From: Pseudomonas paeninsulae
GTDB taxonomy: Bacteria; Pseudomonadota; Gammaproteobacteria; Pseudomonadales; Pseudomonadaceae
DNA: 64,000 nucleotides
Direction of reading: 5' to 3'
NCBI RefSeq assembly: GCF_035621475.1
Contig: NZ_CP141799.1
Coordinates: forward strand, 1,724,501-1,788,500
In this document: positions 27,766-36,744 of the stretch, one piece after another
How the letters are laid out: every line of letters starts with the position of its first letter
Numbering within the stretch: position 1 is the first letter of the stretch
Translations under genes and position numbers: made by a program
The notes under the pieces: model-generated
The model's database searches: none
Told to the model about the DNA's origin: nothing
Seen by the model: only the letters and a program-made list of their open reading frames with translations

Positions 27766-30700
27766 ATGTCTCTGGCCGAGATCCGCCTGGATGACAAGTA
27801 TCGCCTTGCCACTGGTCACCTATACCTCACCGGCACCCAGGCGCTAACCCGCCTGCCGATGCTGCAAAAACAGCGTGACACGGCCCATGGCCTGAATACC
27901 GCCTGCTTTATCTCCGGCTACCGGGGCTCGCCGCTGGGCAACCTAGACAAGAGCCTGTGGGAAGCCAAGGGCTTTCTCCAGGAAAACGCCATCCACTTCC
28001 AGCCCGGGGTCAACGAAGAGTTGGCCGCCACCTCGGTGTGGGGCAGCCAGCAGACCAACCTGTTCCCCGGCGCCCGCTACGACGGGGTGTTTGCCATGTG
28101 GTACGGCAAGGGCCCAGGTGTCGATCGCTGCGGTGACGTGTTCAAGCACGGCAACTCGGCCGGCGTCTCCGCGCATGGCGGCGTGCTGCTTCTGGCCGGC
28201 GACGACCATGGCTGCAAATCGTCGAGCATCGCCAACCAGAGCGAGCATGCGTTTATTGCCGCTTCGATCCCGGTGTTGAATCCGGCCAACGTCCAGGAAA
28301 TTCTCGACTACGGCATCATCGGCTGGGAGCTGTCGCGCTACAGCGGTTGCTGGGTAGCATTGAAGACCATCGCCGAGAACGTCGATTCCTCGGCGGTGGT
28401 GGATGTCGATCCGCTGCGCATCGAGGTGAGGATTCCCGAGGACTTCGAGCTACCGGAAGACGGCGTGTATATCCGCTGGCCGGACCCGCCCCTGGCCCAG
28501 GAAAAACGCCTCAATACCTACAAGATCTACGCCGCTCGGGCCTTTGCCCGGGCCAACAACCTGAATCCGTTGATGCTCGATTCACCGAATCCGCGCCTGG
28601 GCATCGTCACCACCGGCAAGTCCTACCTGGACGTGCGTCAGGCCTTGGAAGATCTCGGCCTGGATGATGAATTGTGCGCCCAGGTCGGCCTGCGCGTACT
28701 CAAGATCGGCATGAGCTGGCCACTGGAGCCGGTATCGGTGCACGAGTTCGCCGAGGGCCTGGACGAGATCCTGGTGATCGAGGAGAAGCGCAGCATCATC
28801 GAGGATCAGCTGACCGGTCAGCTGTACAACTGGCCGCTGGGCAAACGTCCGCGGGTAGTCGGCGAGTTCGATGAAACCGGCGTTTCGCTGCTGCCGAATC
28901 TGTCCGAACTGACCCCGGCGATGATCGCCCGGGCCATCGCCAAGCGCCTGGCACCGATCTACAGCAGTGCCAGCATCGACGAGCGCCTGGCCTTTCTTGC
29001 GGCCAAGGAAGCCTCCCTGGCGGCGCCCAAGCACCACACCCTGCGCACCCCGCATTTCTGCTCCGGTTGCCCGCATAACACCTCGACCAAACTGCCGGAA
29101 GGCAGTCGCGCCCAGGGCGGCATCGGTTGCCACTACATGACCCAGTGGATGGACCGCAACACCGATACCTTCACCCAGATGGGCGGCGAGGGCGCGACCT
29201 GGATCGGCCAGGCGCCGTTCACCGACACCGCGCACATCTTCCAGAATCTCGGCGACGGCACCTACTTCCATTCCGGCCAGCTGGCGCTGCGTGCGGCGGT
29301 AGCTGCTGGGGTCAACATCACCTACAAGATCCTCTACAACGACGCGGTAGCGATGACTGGCGGTCAGCCGATCGACGGCGAGCTGCGCGTCGACCAGCTC
29401 AGCCAGCAGGTGTTCGCCGAGGGCGTCAAACGCATCGCCCTGGTCAGCGACGAGCCGGACAAATACCCGAGCCGCGCCGGCTTCGCGCCTATCGTGAGCT
29501 TCCATCACCGCAACGATCTGGACGCGGTGCAGCGCGAGCTGCGCGAGTTCAAGGGCACCTCGGTGATCATCTATGACCAGACCTGCGCCACCGAGAAGCG
29601 CCGCCGGCGCAAGCGCGGCAAGCTGGTCGACCCGGCCAAGCGGGCCTTCATCAACCCGGCGGTGTGCGAGGGCTGCGGCGATTGCAGCGTCAAGTCCAAC
29701 TGCCTGTCGGTGCTGCCGCTTGAAACCGAGCTGGGGCGCAAGCGCGAGATCGACCAGAATTCCTGCAACAAGGATTTCAGCTGCGTCGATGGCTTCTGCC
29801 CGAGCTTCGTCACCGTGCACGGCGGCAGTTTGCGCAAGCCGGAAGCGGTGGGCCTGAGTGCGCTGTTCATCGCCTTGCCGGAGCCCAAACAGCCGAGCCT
29901 GGAACGGCCCTGGAATATTCTCCTGCCCGGTGTCGGCGGCAGCGGCGTGACCACCGTCGGCGCCCTGCTGGGCATGGCCGCGCATTTGGAGGGCAAGGGT
30001 TGCAGCGTGCTCGACCAGGCCGGTCTGGCGCAGAAATTCGGTCCGGTAATCACCCATATCCGCGTCGCCGCCAAGCAGGACGATATCTTTGCCGTGCGCA
30101 TCGCCGCTGGCGAGACCGACTTGCTGCTCGGGTGTGATCTGGTGGTCGCCGCCAGCGAGGACGCCCTGGCCAAGCTCAACGACAAGATTGCCCATGCGGT
30201 GATCAACAGCCATGAAGCGGCCACCGCCGAGTTCACCCGTAACCCCGATGCCCAGGTGCCGGGCGCGGCCATGCGCGAGGCGCTGGTCGAGGCGGTGGGC
30301 GCGGGCAAGACCCACTTTGTCGATGCCACCCGCCTGGCCACCCGCCTGCTCGGCGATAGCATCGCCAGCAACCTGTTCATGCTCGGCTATGCCTATCAGA
30401 AAGGCCTGGTGCCGGTGTCCGCCGAAGCCATCGCCAAGGCTATCGAACTCAATGGCGTGGCCGTGCAGCTCAACCAGCAGGCGTTCCTCTGGGGCCGCCG
30501 TGCGGCGCACGATGTCGCCGCGGTGGAGAAGCTGGCCAGTCCCAAGGTGGTCGAGGCGCCGCGCTGCGAAACCCTGGACCAGGTCGTGCAGTTCCGCGTC
30601 GACTTCCTCACGGCCTACCAGAACGCCGCCTATGCCGAGCGCTACCGCGCGTTGGTGCAGCGCGTGCGCCTGGCCGATCAGGGTGCCGATCAGGCCCTGA

Positions 30701-31233
30701 GCCGTGCGGTGGCACGCGCCTACTCCAAGCTGCTGGCCTACAAGGACGAGTACGAGGTGGCGCGGCTGTACAGCGACGGCAACTTTATCCAGCAGCTCGA
30801 GGCGCAATTTCAGGGTGACTACCGTCTGGAGTTCCACCTGGCACCGTCCTGGCTGGCCAAGCCCGATCCAAGTACCGGTCAGCCGCGCAAGCGCCAGTTC
30901 GGGCCCTGGATGCTCAAGGCCTTCGGCCTGCTGGCCAAGTTCAAGAGCCTGCGCGGTACGCCGCTCGACCTGTTCGGTTACAGCGCCGAACGCAAGTTGG
31001 AGCTGCAGCTGATCGAGGACTACGAGCACAGCATCGACTTCCTGCTCAAGCAGCTGAATGCCGACAACTACCGCAGCGCCGTGGCGCTGGCCGAACTGCC
31101 GGAGCAGATCCGCGGTTATGGCCACGTCAAGGAGCAGAGCCTGGTCAAGGTGCGCGAGCAGGAGCGCCAACTCAAGGCGCGCCTGCTGGTCAGCGAGATC
31201 CAGGCGGTGCGGCTGTTCGAGCCGGCGGCCTGA
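27766..31233 (+). CDS. Fused 2-oxoacid:ferredoxin oxidoreductase (indolepyruvate type)
   Basis: A 1155-residue fusion of IorA- and IorB-like parts. In order: a pyrimidine-binding/transketolase-like N-terminus (GYRGSPLGNLD; GVNEELAATSVWGS), a C-terminal thiamine diphosphate domain (GCPHNTSTKLPEG; GDGTYFHSG), a cysteine-rich iron-sulfur stretch (CEGCGDC..C, about residue 635), then the gamma-type domain (LLPGVGGSGVTTVGALL, about 730) and a C-terminal DUF6537-like region. It should oxidise a 2-oxo acid from aromatic or branched-chain amino acids to acyl-CoA and CO2, passing electrons to ferredoxin. AAGGAG is seven bases before ATG 27766; the open frame upstream is not used. The true substrate is not shown by the sequence. 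Confidence 0.88.
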   Translation: MSLAEIRLDDKYRLATGHLYLTGTQALTRLPMLQKQRDTAHGLNTACFISGYRGSPLGNLDKSLWEAKGFLQENAIHFQPGVNEELAATSVWGSQQTNLFPGARYDGVFAMWYGKGPGVDRCGDVFKHGNSAGVSAHGGVLLLAGDDHGCKSSSIANQSEHAFIAASIPVLNPANVQEILDYGIIGWELSRYSGCWVALKTIAENVDSSAVVDVDPLRIEVRIPEDFELPEDGVYIRWPDPPLAQEKRLNTYKIYAARAFARANNLNPLMLDSPNPRLGIVTTGKSYLDVRQALEDLGLDDELCAQVGLRVLKIGMSWPLEPVSVHEFAEGLDEILVIEEKRSIIEDQLTGQLYNWPLGKRPRVVGEFDETGVSLLPNLSELTPAMIARAIAKRLAPIYSSASIDERLAFLAAKEASLAAPKHHTLRTPHFCSGCPHNTSTKLPEGSRAQGGIGCHYMTQWMDRNTDTFTQMGGEGATWIGQAPFTDTAHIFQNLGDGTYFHSGQLALRAAVAAGVNITYKILYNDAVAMTGGQPIDGELRVDQLSQQVFAEGVKRIALVSDEPDKYPSRAGFAPIVSFHHRNDLDAVQRELREFKGTSVIIYDQTCATEKRRRRKRGKLVDPAKRAFINPAVCEGCGDCSVKSNCLSVLPLETELGRKREIDQNSCNKDFSCVDGFCPSFVTVHGGSLRKPEAVGLSALFIALPEPKQPSLERPWNILLPGVGGSGVTTVGALLGMAAHLEGKGCSVLDQAGLAQKFGPVITHIRVAAKQDDIFAVRIAAGETDLLLGCDLVVAASEDALAKLNDKIAHAVINSHEAATAEFTRNPDAQVPGAAMREALVEAVGAGKTHFVDATRLATRLLGDSIASNLFMLGYAYQKGLVPVSAEAIAKAIELNGVAVQLNQQAFLWGRRAAHDVAAVEKLASPKVVEAPRCETLDQVVQFRVDFLTAYQNAAYAERYRALVQRVRLADQGADQALSRAVARAYSKLLAYKDEYEVARLYSDGNFIQQLEAQFQGDYRLEFHLAPSWLAKPDPSTGQPRKRQFGPWMLKAFGLLAKFKSLRGTPLDLFGYSAERKLELQLIEDYEHSIDFLLKQLNADNYRSAVALAELPEQIRGYGHVKEQSLVKVREQERQLKARLLVSEIQAVRLFEPAA

Positions 31234-31252
31234 TAAGCGCTTGCTAAATTTA

Positions 31253-31318
31253 GGCGTCAGCTTGCTGGCGATCATTGGCGCTCAGTACAGGCCAAGAGAT
31301 CGCCAGCAAGCCGGCTCC
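31253..31318. repeat. REPIN (paired REP palindromes)
   Basis: Two 21-base inverted arms (31253-31273, 31298-31318) around a 24-base spacer, with core cagcttgctggcgatc / gatcgccagcaag, followed by ggctcctac. It belongs to the same family as the perfect element at 59072-59134 and lies between the oxidoreductase and the dehydrogenase. Confidence 0.8.
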
Positions 31319-31373
31319 TACAGGTCGATGCAAAGACCCCGACCCCCAAACAAGTACTTCCCAAGGAATTCCC

Positions 31374-32432
31374 ATGTCCGTATTTTCCCATATCGACTTC
31401 GATCACCACGAGCAGGTGGTCTACGGCCACGATCAGGCCAGTGGTTTGAAGGCCATCATCGCCATCCATAACCGCAATCTAGGGCCGGCCCTTGGCGGTT
31501 GCCGCATGTGGCCCTATGTCTCCGATGAGGCAGCGTTGCGCGATGTGCTGCGCCTGTCGCGGGGCATGAGTTACAAGTCGGCGCTGGCCAGGCTGCCACT
31601 GGGTGGCGGCAAGGCGGTGATCATCGGCAACCCACACACCGGCAAGAGCGAGGCGCTGTTTCAGGCCATGGGCGATTTCGTCGACAGCCTGGGCGGGCGC
31701 TACATCACCGCCGCCGACTCCGGTACTGGCGTCGGGGAAATGCAGATCATGGCCGAACGCACCCGCCATGTCGCCGGCGCCGGCCAGCGCGAGGCTTTCG
31801 GCGGCGGCATGCGCAATGGCGACCCGTCGCCGTCCACCGCCTACGGGGTATTCATCGGCCTGCAGGCGGCAGTCAAGCACCGCCTCGGTCGTGACGATCT
31901 CAAAGGTCTGCGGGTGGCGATCCAGGGCGTTGGTCAGGTCGGTTTCGGCCTGGCGCAGCAGCTCAAGGAGGCGGGCGCCGAATTGTGGGTGACCGACATC
32001 GTCGAGGCCAATGTGCGCCGCGCAGTGGAGCAACTGGGCGCCACTGCCGTGGGCCAGAACGACATCTACGGCCTGGAGGTGGATGTGTTTGCCCCCTGCG
32101 CCATGGGCGCCATCATCAACCCGCAGACCCTCGAAGCGCTGCGCGCCCCAGTGATCGCCGGGGCGGCCAACAACCAGCTGGCCGATGCCGGGCTGGCCGA
32201 GGAACTGCGCCGGCGTGGCTACCTGTATGCCCCGGATTACGCGATCAATGCTGGCGGCATCATCGATGTCTGCTACGAGCGCAACGGCGGCAGCACCGCC
32301 GACCTCAAGGCGCATATCGAAGGCATCGGCGCCACCCTGGCGGAGATTTTCCAGCGTGCCGAGCACGAAGGCAGCACCACCACGGCGGTGGCTGATCGCA
32401 TGGCCCAGGAGCGCCTGCACGCCGGCGTCTAA
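31374..32432 (+). CDS. Leu/Phe/Val-type amino-acid dehydrogenase
   Basis: A 352-residue member of the Glu/Leu/Phe/Val dehydrogenase family, the length of leucine dehydrogenases. The catalytic lysine region is [13 protein letters not shown] (about residues 75-90), and the NAD-binding fingerprint GVGQVG is near residue 185. It would deaminate a hydrophobic amino acid to the 2-oxo acid. This links it to the oxidoreductase upstream, which can use such acids. AAGGAA lies seven bases before ATG 31374; the frame open from 31275 crosses the REPIN and is not coding. Leucine, valine or phenylalanine preference cannot be set by eye. Confidence 0.88.
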   Translation: MSVFSHIDFDHHEQVVYGHDQASGLKAIIAIHNRNLGPALGGCRMWPYVSDEAALRDVLRLSRGMSYKSALARLPLGGGKAVIIGNPHTGKSEALFQAMGDFVDSLGGRYITAADSGTGVGEMQIMAERTRHVAGAGQREAFGGGMRNGDPSPSTAYGVFIGLQAAVKHRLGRDDLKGLRVAIQGVGQVGFGLAQQLKEAGAELWVTDIVEANVRRAVEQLGATAVGQNDIYGLEVDVFAPCAMGAIINPQTLEALRAPVIAGAANNQLADAGLAEELRRRGYLYAPDYAINAGGIIDVCYERNGGSTADLKAHIEGIGATLAEIFQRAEHEGSTTTAVADRMAQERLHAGV

Positions 32433-32501
32433 TCTCGCACGCCTGCGTAGGGTGGGCTGGGCGGCGATCCGCTTCAGCTCCCCAGGCTCCGAGTTAGACG
32501 T

Positions 32502-32578
32502 AGGGTGGATGACGCACTTTTCATCCACCACCAGCCGGCAATGGTCGATGGGTGAAGCGTCGTCCACCCTGTTTTTTC
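32502..32578. repeat. Palindromic repeat with T-run (terminator-like)
   Basis: Outer 14-base arms (agggtggatgacgc 32502-32515 / gcgtcgtccaccct 32557-32570, one G-U) enclose a second inner pair (ggtggat / atccacc, 32504-32529), followed by GTTTTTT. It is one of the dispersed gtagggtgg palindromes of this genome and could end the dehydrogenase transcript. Confidence 0.6.
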
Positions 32579-32602
32579 ACAACAACAAGAGGGCAATCCC
32601 CA

Positions 32603-34003
32603 ATGAGTCAAGACAGCATCGTCGCCGGCGCCAGTGCCGGTCCCAGCAGCAGTGCAGCAGCACGCGGCCTCTGGTCGTCGCGCTGGGTTTTCTTCCTCGC
32701 CGCCACCGGTTCGGCGGTGGGCCTGGGTAACATCTGGAAGTTCCCCTATATCACCGGGCAGAACGGTGGTGGCGCCTTCGTCCTGGTCTACCTGGCCTGC
32801 ATCCTGGCCATTGGCATACCGCTGTTGATGGCCGAGGTGATGATCGGTCGTCGTGGCCGGGCCAACCCTGAGGGGGCCTTCGCCGCCGTGGCCAGGCAGG
32901 CGGGTGCCAGTCGCCATTGGCGCTGGTTGGGCACGCTGGCCGTGCTCACCGGCTTTCTTATCCTCAGTTTCTACGCGGTGGTAGCCGGCTGGGCCTTGGC
33001 CTATGCGCCGGCGGCGGCCATGGGCAGCTTTGCCGGGTTGGACGGCGAAAGCAGCGGCGCATTGTTCGGCGCCATGCTCGGCGATCCCTGGAAGCTGGCC
33101 GGTTACGCCACCCTGGTGTTGCTGCTGACCCTGGGCATCGTCGCCCTGGGCGTGCGCGAGGGTCTGGAGCGCGCGCTGCGTTTCATGATGCCGGGGCTGT
33201 TCGCGCTGCTGCTGATCCTGGTGGGCTATGCCGCCACCACCGGGCATTTCCTCGAGGCCGTGCACTTTCTGTTCGACGCCGACTTCAGCAAACTGACCGG
33301 TCAGGGCGTGCTGGTAGCCCTGGGACACGCCTTCTTCACCCTCAGTTTGGCCAGCGGCGCGATGATGGTATACGGCTCCTACCTGCCGGCCGGCACTTCC
33401 ATCGTCAAGACCTCGTTGATGGTGGCCCTGGCGGATACCGGGGTGGCCTTGCTGGCCGGTCTGGCGATCTTCCCGCTGGTGTTCGCCAACGGCCTGGAGC
33501 CGGGCGCGGGTCCTGGGTTGATCTTCGTCACCCTGCCTATCGCCTTCGGCCAGATGCCCTTTGGTCAGGTGGTCGGCGGACTGTTCTTCATCATGCTGGC
33601 CCTCGCCGCGCTGACCTCGGCGATCTCCCTGAGTGAGCCGACCATCGCCTGGCTCGGCGAGAAATTCGGCATCGGTCGGTTCAAGGCGGTGCTGTTGAGT
33701 GGCCTGGCACTCTGGGTGCTCAGTCTGGGTACGGTGTTTTCGTTCAACGCTTGGGCGGAATTCACCCTGTTCGGCAAGACCTTCTTCGACAGCCTGGACT
33801 ACCTGACCACCAACCTGATGATGCCCCTCGGCGGGCTGGGGACGGTGCTGTTCACCGGGTGGGCGTTGAGCCGCACAACCGTGCAGGAAGCCTTGGGCGT
33901 CGGCCATGCGCCGTTGTTCAAACTATGGTGGCAGCTGCTGCGCTGGGTCACGCCGGTAGGCATCCTGGTGGTGTTCCTGCATACCCTGGGGCTGTTCGCA
34001 TAG
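32603..34003 (+). CDS. Sodium-dependent amino-acid symporter (NSS family)
   Basis: A 466-residue membrane protein of the neurotransmitter:sodium symporter family, with about 11-12 helices. The first helix has the sodium and substrate-binding motif GSAVGLGNIWKFPYITGQNG, unwound at the centre in LeuT-type structures. It probably imports a hydrophobic amino acid with Na+. It follows the dehydrogenase by 170 bp containing a palindrome, so co-transcription is possible but not certain. ATG 32603 is preceded by AGAGGG; the 17 codons before it in the frame are part of the repeat. Confidence 0.9.
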   Translation: MSQDSIVAGASAGPSSSAAARGLWSSRWVFFLAATGSAVGLGNIWKFPYITGQNGGGAFVLVYLACILAIGIPLLMAEVMIGRRGRANPEGAFAAVARQAGASRHWRWLGTLAVLTGFLILSFYAVVAGWALAYAPAAAMGSFAGLDGESSGALFGAMLGDPWKLAGYATLVLLLTLGIVALGVREGLERALRFMMPGLFALLLILVGYAATTGHFLEAVHFLFDADFSKLTGQGVLVALGHAFFTLSLASGAMMVYGSYLPAGTSIVKTSLMVALADTGVALLAGLAIFPLVFANGLEPGAGPGLIFVTLPIAFGQMPFGQVVGGLFFIMLALAALTSAISLSEPTIAWLGEKFGIGRFKAVLLSGLALWVLSLGTVFSFNAWAEFTLFGKTFFDSLDYLTTNLMMPLGGLGTVLFTGWALSRTTVQEALGVGHAPLFKLWWQLLRWVTPVGILVVFLHTLGLFA

Positions 34004-34364
34004 GTAAGCGTCAGCCATCCTGGGTTGCGTCTGGCATAGGGTGGACAATGCGAAGCTTGTCCACCTTGCGCATATCGAGATGCCCGTCGCGGCGTGTAGG
34101 GTGTACTCAGGAGCGTAGCGAACAGTACACCAGGCGGCGTACTGCTTCGCGAGTACGCCCTGCGTCTGTCCCTTCGCCCCGCCTCAGAGGTTGTGAAAAT
34201 ATCGAGCGCCGTCGCGAGAGCGGCTCCAGGCGTTCGCGGCAAGGCGCGCTACGTGAAAAACTGGGGAGTTTAGTGAGCTAAATGACCCCGTTTTTTACGT
34301 AGCGCAACGGCAGCAGCGGGCGCGTGGAGGCGGTCGCAGGAGGCGGGAGTTTTTTCACACCCTC
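34004..34364. other. Cluster of palindromic repeats (no gene)
   Basis: This 361-bp gap is almost wholly made of palindromes: ggtggacaa/ttgtccacc (34040-34065), ggtgtact/agtacacc (34100-34131), ggcgtact/agtacgcc (34136-34159) and the MITE-like element from 34183. I see no coding sequence. Confidence 0.8.
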
Positions 34365-34368
34365 TCAG
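34183..34368. mobile_element. MITE-like nested palindrome
   Basis: A 186-bp element with terminal inverted repeats (ctcagaggttgtgaaaa at the left; ctgagagggtgtgaaaa read inward from the right; 15 of 17 matching) and a central 27-base-arm palindrome (34246-34272 / 34279-34305, core ctacgt..aaaac). The arms in between are also roughly complementary. It carries no gene, so it could only move with a transposase acting in trans. Its right end overlaps the stop codon of the acetyltransferase gene. Confidence 0.65.
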
Positions 34369-34844
34369 TCGAGTGCAAGGGCCAGGCTGATGCCGTGCGG
34401 CTTGAAGCCTAGGCCTTGGTAGAAACGATGGGCTTGCTCGCGGCTCTGGTTGCTCGATAGCGCCAGCTTGTAGCAGCCCCAGGCGCGGGCGCGTTCGATG
34501 GCCTTGTCGATCAAGGCCTGGCCGATACCCAGGCCTCGTGCGTCGGCATCCACTACCACGTCTTCGAGAATCGCCGAGCGGGCGAAGTTGTGCGCCAGGT
34601 GTTCAATCAGGTGAAGCGTGCAGGTGCCGAGCAGTTTGCCGTCGCGCTCAGCCACCAGCACGATGCGGTTGGCCGTCAGTTCACTCAGGCGCAGGGCCAG
34701 TAGTTTTGGGTCGGCGCGTGCTTCATTCGGGGCCAGTTGCTGCAGCAACGCGCTCAGTGCCCGGGCGTCGCCGGAGCAGGCGGCGCGCAGGGTCAAGTGA
34801 GTAAATGGGGAATCTGGCACATGCCTGGAAGCTGGCTGGGTCAT
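34365..34844 (-). CDS. GNAT-family N-acetyltransferase
   Basis: A 159-residue GNAT enzyme with the acetyl-CoA loop ARGLGIGQALIDKAI (R/Q-x-x-G-x-G/A type) after beta strand ILEDVVVD, and a C-terminal LALSSNQSREQAHRFYQGLGF. It would move an acetyl group from acetyl-CoA to an amine; the substrate is unknown. AGGAG precedes ATG 34844; the longer frame back to 34946 has no such site. Its stop codon lies in the terminal repeat of the MITE-like element, so the last residues could have been changed by its insertion. Confidence 0.85.
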   Translation of the reverse strand: MTQPASRHVPDSPFTHLTLRAACSGDARALSALLQQLAPNEARADPKLLALRLSELTANRIVLVAERDGKLLGTCTLHLIEHLAHNFARSAILEDVVVDADARGLGIGQALIDKAIERARAWGCYKLALSSNQSREQAHRFYQGLGFKPHGISLALALD

Positions 34845-34965
34845 GGCGATCTCCTGGGTGGTCGATCTAGAGTATGGCCGCGGGTTGATGGCAGCGACAT
34901 GACAAATCCGTCGCGGCTGGTTAACATGCGGCCCGGTCGGCAACATTGCCGATCAGAGTTACCGA

Positions 34966-35040
34966 GTCCCCTTAGTTCAATGGATAGAATAAGCCCCTCC
35001 TAAGGGCTAGATGCTGGTTCGACTCCAGCAGGGGATACCA
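34966..35040 (+). tRNA. tRNA-Arg(CCU)
   Basis: A 75-base cloverleaf with acceptor gtcccct/aggggat (first pair G-U), anticodon loop ctcctaa (anticodon CCU) and encoded CCA. It reads AGG. No integrase or att duplication was seen next to it. Confidence 0.95.
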
Positions 35041-35377
35041 TCTGAAAAAGGCTTACGCATTGCGTAAGCTTTTTTTTTGCAGCCGGCCACTAATCGCTCT
35101 CGTCAACCGGCTGCACGCGTATGCGGGGCTGCAGTTGGTGCGCGTGCTAATAATTGCGGATCGCCAGGCTGTAGCCGTTCTCGAAAATGTTCCCGAGATT
35201 TTGGCTGCCTCTCCGTCTAGCGGTTCGCCTACTGCGCCGTTCTCACCTTCGTATCGGTCACAAGCTGGCTCCTGCGAAGAGCATCGACGTACTAACGCCG
35301 ATTGCCCGGCTCCAGCCATGTCAACCCGGCGCTAGTCGAGCTAGGCTAGGAGGCTGAACGAGCCATAGAGAATTGTC
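35041..35377. other. Gap after tRNA-Arg(CCU)
   Basis: Apart from the tRNA terminator, this 337-bp stretch holds no convincing gene; the short open frames on both strands lack start signals and family features. At about 35262-35278 agctggctcctgcgaag is a decayed copy of the right arm of the REPIN family. Confidence 0.6.
35051..35078 (+). terminator. Rho-independent terminator of tRNA-Arg(CCU)
   Basis: Stem gcttacgc/gcgtaagc closing a short loop, followed by nine T bases. Confidence 0.92.
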
Positions 35378-36025
35378 ATGACCAGCGAAACCACAACTGC
35401 GCCCATCGATGTGCCGCTGACACCTGCCGAAGCTCGAATTCTGGGCTGCCTGATCGAGAAGCAGGCGACCACCCCTGAGGTTTACCCGCTAACCCTGAAT
35501 GCCCTGGTGCTGGCCTGCAACCAGAAAACCAGCCGCGAGCCCTTGATGAATCTCAATCCTGGTCAGGTCGGCCAGGGGTTGCGCAGTCTGGAAGGGCGAA
35601 GCCTGGCGCGTCTGGTGATGGGCAGTCGCGCCGATCGCTGGGAACATCGTGCAGATAAGGCTCTGGAGTTGGTGGCGGCCCAGGTCGTGTTGATCGGTCT
35701 GCTGCTGTTGCGTGGGCCGCAAACGGTCAACGAGTTGCTGGCGCGCAGCAGTCGCATGTACGCCTTCGAGGATGCCGAGCAGTTGCAGCACAATCTGGAG
35801 CGCTTGATCACCCGTGGTTTGCTCTGCCAATTGCCGCGCCAGACCGGGCAGCGAGAGGATCGTTATATGCACCTCCTGGGCGATCCAGCCGACCTTCAAG
35901 CCATCATGGAAGCCCGCGCGAGCCACGTCGAGCGTCCGGCAGCCAGTGCATACGATGAGAGTCGCCTGGATGCCCTGGAAGCACGGGTGGCCGAATTGGA
36001 GGAGCGTCTGGCGCGCCTGGAGTAG
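35378..36025 (+). CDS. yceH: YceH family protein (UPF0502/DUF480)
   Basis: A 215-residue protein of the YceH family, with two winged-helix-like repeats ([28 protein letters not shown]; then [21 protein letters not shown]) and a C-terminal coiled coil ([19 protein letters not shown]). The function of the family is not established; the fold suggests DNA or protein binding. It appears monocistronic. Confidence 0.9.
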   Translation: MTSETTTAPIDVPLTPAEARILGCLIEKQATTPEVYPLTLNALVLACNQKTSREPLMNLNPGQVGQGLRSLEGRSLARLVMGSRADRWEHRADKALELVAAQVVLIGLLLLRGPQTVNELLARSSRMYAFEDAEQLQHNLERLITRGLLCQLPRQTGQREDRYMHLLGDPADLQAIMEARASHVERPAASAYDESRLDALEARVAELEERLARLE

Positions 36026-36123
36026 GGCAGGCGGGGGGCTAGATACAGCAAAGGCGCCGGGTAGGGCGATTTTTTGTTTTTGCATGCACGGATTGAGATT
36101 GTCAGCCCGTTCAGCCGTGAGTT

Positions 36124-36402
36124 TTAGCTTATGCGGTTGACCCCGCTGCGGTCGGCACCGTCTTCGGCAATGCGGTTGCTGCCAGTGCGGTCGAAGCCGT
36201 CTTCGGCGACGCGGTTGCTGCCAGTGCGGTCGAAGCCGTCTTCGGCAATGCGGTTGCCGCCGGTGCGGTCGTAGCCGTCCTCGACGATAGTGCTGCCGGC
36301 ATTGGCGCCGTCGAACTGGGATTGCGCAGCGCTTTGCGGCAGGGCGAATGCGCTTACGGACAAGCTGGCCAGGATCAGGCTGGCAAGAATTTGCTTTTTC
36401 AT
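36124..36402 (-). CDS. Small secreted protein with 13-residue tandem repeats
   Basis: A 92-residue protein: signal peptide of about 20 residues (MKKQILASLILASLSVSAFA), a short spacer, then four consecutive 13-residue repeats of the form (I/V)-x-EDGxDR-(T/S)-G-x-NR. In the DNA these are 39-bp direct repeats (about 36129-36285), which are near identical in the middle two copies. The repeat is acidic with regularly spaced Asp and Arg, which suggests a metal-binding or disordered protein in the periplasm or outside. Similar short proteins exist in other pseudomonads under uninformative names. GAGGAG precedes the ATG. Confidence 0.8.
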   Translation of the reverse strand: MKKQILASLILASLSVSAFALPQSAAQSQFDGANAGSTIVEDGYDRTGGNRIAEDGFDRTGSNRVAEDGFDRTGSNRIAEDGADRSGVNRIS

Positions 36403-36744
36403 CTTCAGGCTCCTCGTGGGGGCGGTAAGTGGCTACGGGGCCCATGTTACTGATGAAAAATAGATGAAGAAGTGCAGTTCAGGCATGGTGATAATCGATG
36501 CTGTCGATAGTAGGCTTTAAGCTCTCTATTTAAGGTGTTCTATGGGTTTTGTTGGGCTCTTTTAAGCGCTTTTTAAGCTGATGTTCTATTGGTTTATATA
36601 ATCGATATATTAGATGTTTTTTCTGTGGTCTTGCTTTGCAAGGAGTAACAGGTGGAAGGCCTGCTTGAAATTATGAACGGGTGATGCGTATTTTGTACGA
36701 GCCGCTGTTTCACTACGGCTTTTGCGCAATAAGGACAGGAACAG
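36403..36744. other. AT-rich gap before the glutamine-synthetase-like gene
   Basis: The 342-bp gap is richer in A and T than the surroundings, above all 36500-36620, and probably holds divergent promoters. I could not place one with confidence and see no gene. Confidence 0.5.

Noticed and set aside
28582..31275. A reverse-strand open frame of about 900 codons
   Set aside because: It lies wholly antisense to the ferredoxin oxidoreductase. High GC makes long empty frames on the other strand, and the translation has no domain features.
35060..35335. A 91-codon forward frame after tRNA-Arg(CCU)
   Set aside because: It begins in the tRNA terminator, has no ribosome site and no recognisable sequence.
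36129..36285. Regular direct repeats that could suggest a CRISPR array
   Set aside because: The 39-bp units are contiguous without spacers and lie in a coding frame with a signal peptide.
36627..36640. Sigma-54-like TGG...TTTGCA before the glutamine-synthetase-like gene
   Set aside because: The distance between GG and GC is nine and not ten bases.
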